NCBI GenBank assembly: GCA_016185465.1
Contig: JACPNO010000036.1
Span: 1-64,000 of the forward strand
Direction: 5' to 3'
Length of the DNA stretch: 64,000 nucleotides
DNA from: Candidatus Solibacter usitatus
GTDB lineage: Bacteria; Acidobacteriota; Terriglobia; Bryobacterales; Bryobacteraceae
Shown here one piece after another: positions 62,064-64,000 of the stretch (position 1 is the first letter of the stretch; each line of letters opens with the position of its first letter). The position numbers and the translations under genes are program-made. The notes beneath the pieces are model-generated. The model did no database searches. It was not told the origin of the DNA and worked only from the letters and a program-made list of their open reading frames with translations.

Positions 62064-63782
62064 ATGCATTCGGGCGTCCAGCTCAGCGGCCGATCGCATT
62101 CCCCGCACTCGGATTATTATGCGTGGGAATTTCCAGGCGCGCCGGCGCGAGTCCACCTGCATCTCGGAGTGGTCGCTGACCTAGAACGGCAGCTTCTCTG
62201 GCAGTATCAATACAATCCTGAAGCTCAGTTATTTGGAGTTCTGCTGGGCCGGGTGATTCCGCACGGCGCGATCATCGTCGATGACTTTGAGCGCGTGGAG
62301 GGCGGCGAGAACGAAGAGAAACTGAAGCCGGTCCTTGCCAAATGGGCGGAAAAAGCGGATCCGGAACTGGGCGTAGTGGGCTATTATCGCAGCCAGTCGC
62401 GAGACGGGTTCGCGCTGACGCAGGACGACCTGCTGACGATTCACTCGCACTTCACGCAATCGCTGTCGCTCGTGATGCTGATCAAGCCGAGCGCCACCAG
62501 CGTGGCCACGGCGGGCTTCTTTTTCGCGCTGGGCGGCGAGGCCAAATCCCGATTCAGTTTTGGACGGTTCCCCTTCGATCGCGAGCAACTTGCGGCCGAG
62601 CGCCCCTCTTTGACCGACTTGGCGGGAGCTTCGGCGCACCAGCCTGCGCCGGCAGCCGTGCCGCGAGTCCCTATTGCGCCCCGTAAGACTCTGGCAGAGT
62701 CGATTGCGGAAGACACCGTGCCGGCGATGAAGCCGAGCCATGCCGCCGCTCCCGAAGCCAGAGCCCACGTCCAAATTCGCCAGACACAGACTCCGGCCCG
62801 CGACTACCAATGGCTTTGGTTTGCCGCCGGGGCCGCTCTGGCCGTGCTGGCGCTGGGCGTCGAGCTATTCCAGTGGTTCGGACAAACCGCGGACTCCGCC
62901 GTTGCTCTTCAAGCCACCAGGCTCAGCCAGGGATTGGAAGTAAGCTGGAACCAGGACGCGCGCATATTCAATGGCGATGGCGCGCTGCTGTTTATTCAGG
63001 AAGGTGAGTCGCGCAAGCAGTTTTACCTGGACCTGCCCAAACTTCGCAAAGGACATTTGCTCTACTACCCCTACTCGAAGGGCGAAGTGCAGATTCGGAT
63101 GGAAGTGCTGCTTCGCGGCGGACAGGGTTCGGCCACTGTAGATACCGTGGTGGCTGCTATCGGCGGCGCGCCTGGCAATGCAGGGTTGGCCGCATCGAGC
63201 CGTGGCGTACAAAACCCGAATGTCGCGGGCGATCGTGAATTTCAAGCTGTTGTCCCGCCCTCGACCGACCCCGGCGCCAGTTCGAGCGCCAACTCGAGCG
63301 CTGGTTCGGCGGTGGTCATGCTCGAGCCGCCGGATCCGAATGCGGTCCGGAATCTGCCTGCCGTGCAGAAAGTTGCCGTTCCTTCGGCTACTCATGCCGT
63401 GTCTCTGCCGATGTCGGCGCAGCCGCGCGAAACGGGAGAGGCTTCGCCGGCCAGTTCCGTTTCCGGGCAATCAACAAATCCGTCGGTGGTCAAGCTGGAC
63501 GCCGGCAATACTTTGGTTGAGCCGCGGGTGGCGCATAGCGTCATGCCCCAGGTGCCCGCTGACAGCAAGATTTGGCAAGGTCAGGCGGTGCTCATCGATG
63601 TGCTGGTCCAAATCGACGCGGAAGGCAAAGTGGTGAGCGCGGTTCCTCGCAGTCCCAAGACTCAGGCGGGCGCGTTGCTGGGAAAGCTGGCCGTGGACGC
63701 CGCACAGCAGTGGACTTTCGAGCCTGCCTACATCGGCAGCAAGAAAGTGCCGAGCGAAATGTTTCTGCGCTTTCAGTTCTGA
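62064..63782 (+). CDS. TonB C-terminal domain protein with N-terminal JAB/MPN-like (metal-ligand-less) domain
   Basis: EAQLFGVLLGRVIPHGAIIVDDFERV...GVVGYYRSQSRDGFALTQDDLLTIHSHF; central TM LWFAAGAALAVLALGVELF; C-term GQAVLIDVLVQIDAEGKVVSAVPRSPKTQAGALLGKLAVDAAQQWTFEPAYIGSKKVPSEMFLRFQF. Confidence 0.75.
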   Translation: MHSGVQLSGRSHSPHSDYYAWEFPGAPARVHLHLGVVADLERQLLWQYQYNPEAQLFGVLLGRVIPHGAIIVDDFERVEGGENEEKLKPVLAKWAEKADPELGVVGYYRSQSRDGFALTQDDLLTIHSHFTQSLSLVMLIKPSATSVATAGFFFALGGEAKSRFSFGRFPFDREQLAAERPSLTDLAGASAHQPAPAAVPRVPIAPRKTLAESIAEDTVPAMKPSHAAAPEARAHVQIRQTQTPARDYQWLWFAAGAALAVLALGVELFQWFGQTADSAVALQATRLSQGLEVSWNQDARIFNGDGALLFIQEGESRKQFYLDLPKLRKGHLLYYPYSKGEVQIRMEVLLRGGQGSATVDTVVAAIGGAPGNAGLAASSRGVQNPNVAGDREFQAVVPPSTDPGASSSANSSAGSAVVMLEPPDPNAVRNLPAVQKVAVPSATHAVSLPMSAQPRETGEASPASSVSGQSTNPSVVKLDAGNTLVEPRVAHSVMPQVPADSKIWQGQAVLIDVLVQIDAEGKVVSAVPRSPKTQAGALLGKLAVDAAQQWTFEPAYIGSKKVPSEMFLRFQF

Positions 63783-63825
63783 AGCCGGGCGCTGGCGCGG
63801 CGGACGTCTACTCTGGTACCAATGA

Positions 63826-64000
<175 letters not shown>

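Overview
The window is 64 kb of GC-rich, densely coded bacterial chromosome. It looks Acidobacteriota-like (ADOP-type permease, PEP-CTERM protein, Solibacter-like protein content), but that assignment is inference. Most of it is housekeeping: lnt, lipA, lexA, priA, prmC, prfA, cysK/RrF2, uvrC, rsmE, ruvAB, folK, guaB, accC/BCCP, comM and a partial metF. There is also one tRNA-Val(CAC), an RND efflux operon under a PadR regulator, and a Phd/VapC toxin-antitoxin pair. No rRNA, CRISPR array or intact mobile element was seen. The best candidate for an undescribed system is a two-gene cassette at 40934..41771. Its first gene is a short HU-like protein that appears to lack the DNA-binding arm. The second, overlapping it, encodes a TIR-domain protein whose N-terminus looks like a second, half-size HU module. 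The TIR gene's 3' end lies in one arm of a 28-bp inverted repeat (27/28) enclosing about 160 bp. A second theme is a REP-type palindrome (TAAGTGGGGCAGGTCCCCGACCTGCC) found at three loci, each time with its TAA serving as the stop codon of the adjacent minus-strand ORF. A third theme is that several genes carry internal deletions or truncations (DinB-family protein, priA/DUF4188, dinB polymerase, MFS transporter, DUF4258), which could be deletion-biased decay or assembly error. All calls come from reading the sequence and from family knowledge; no database search was run.
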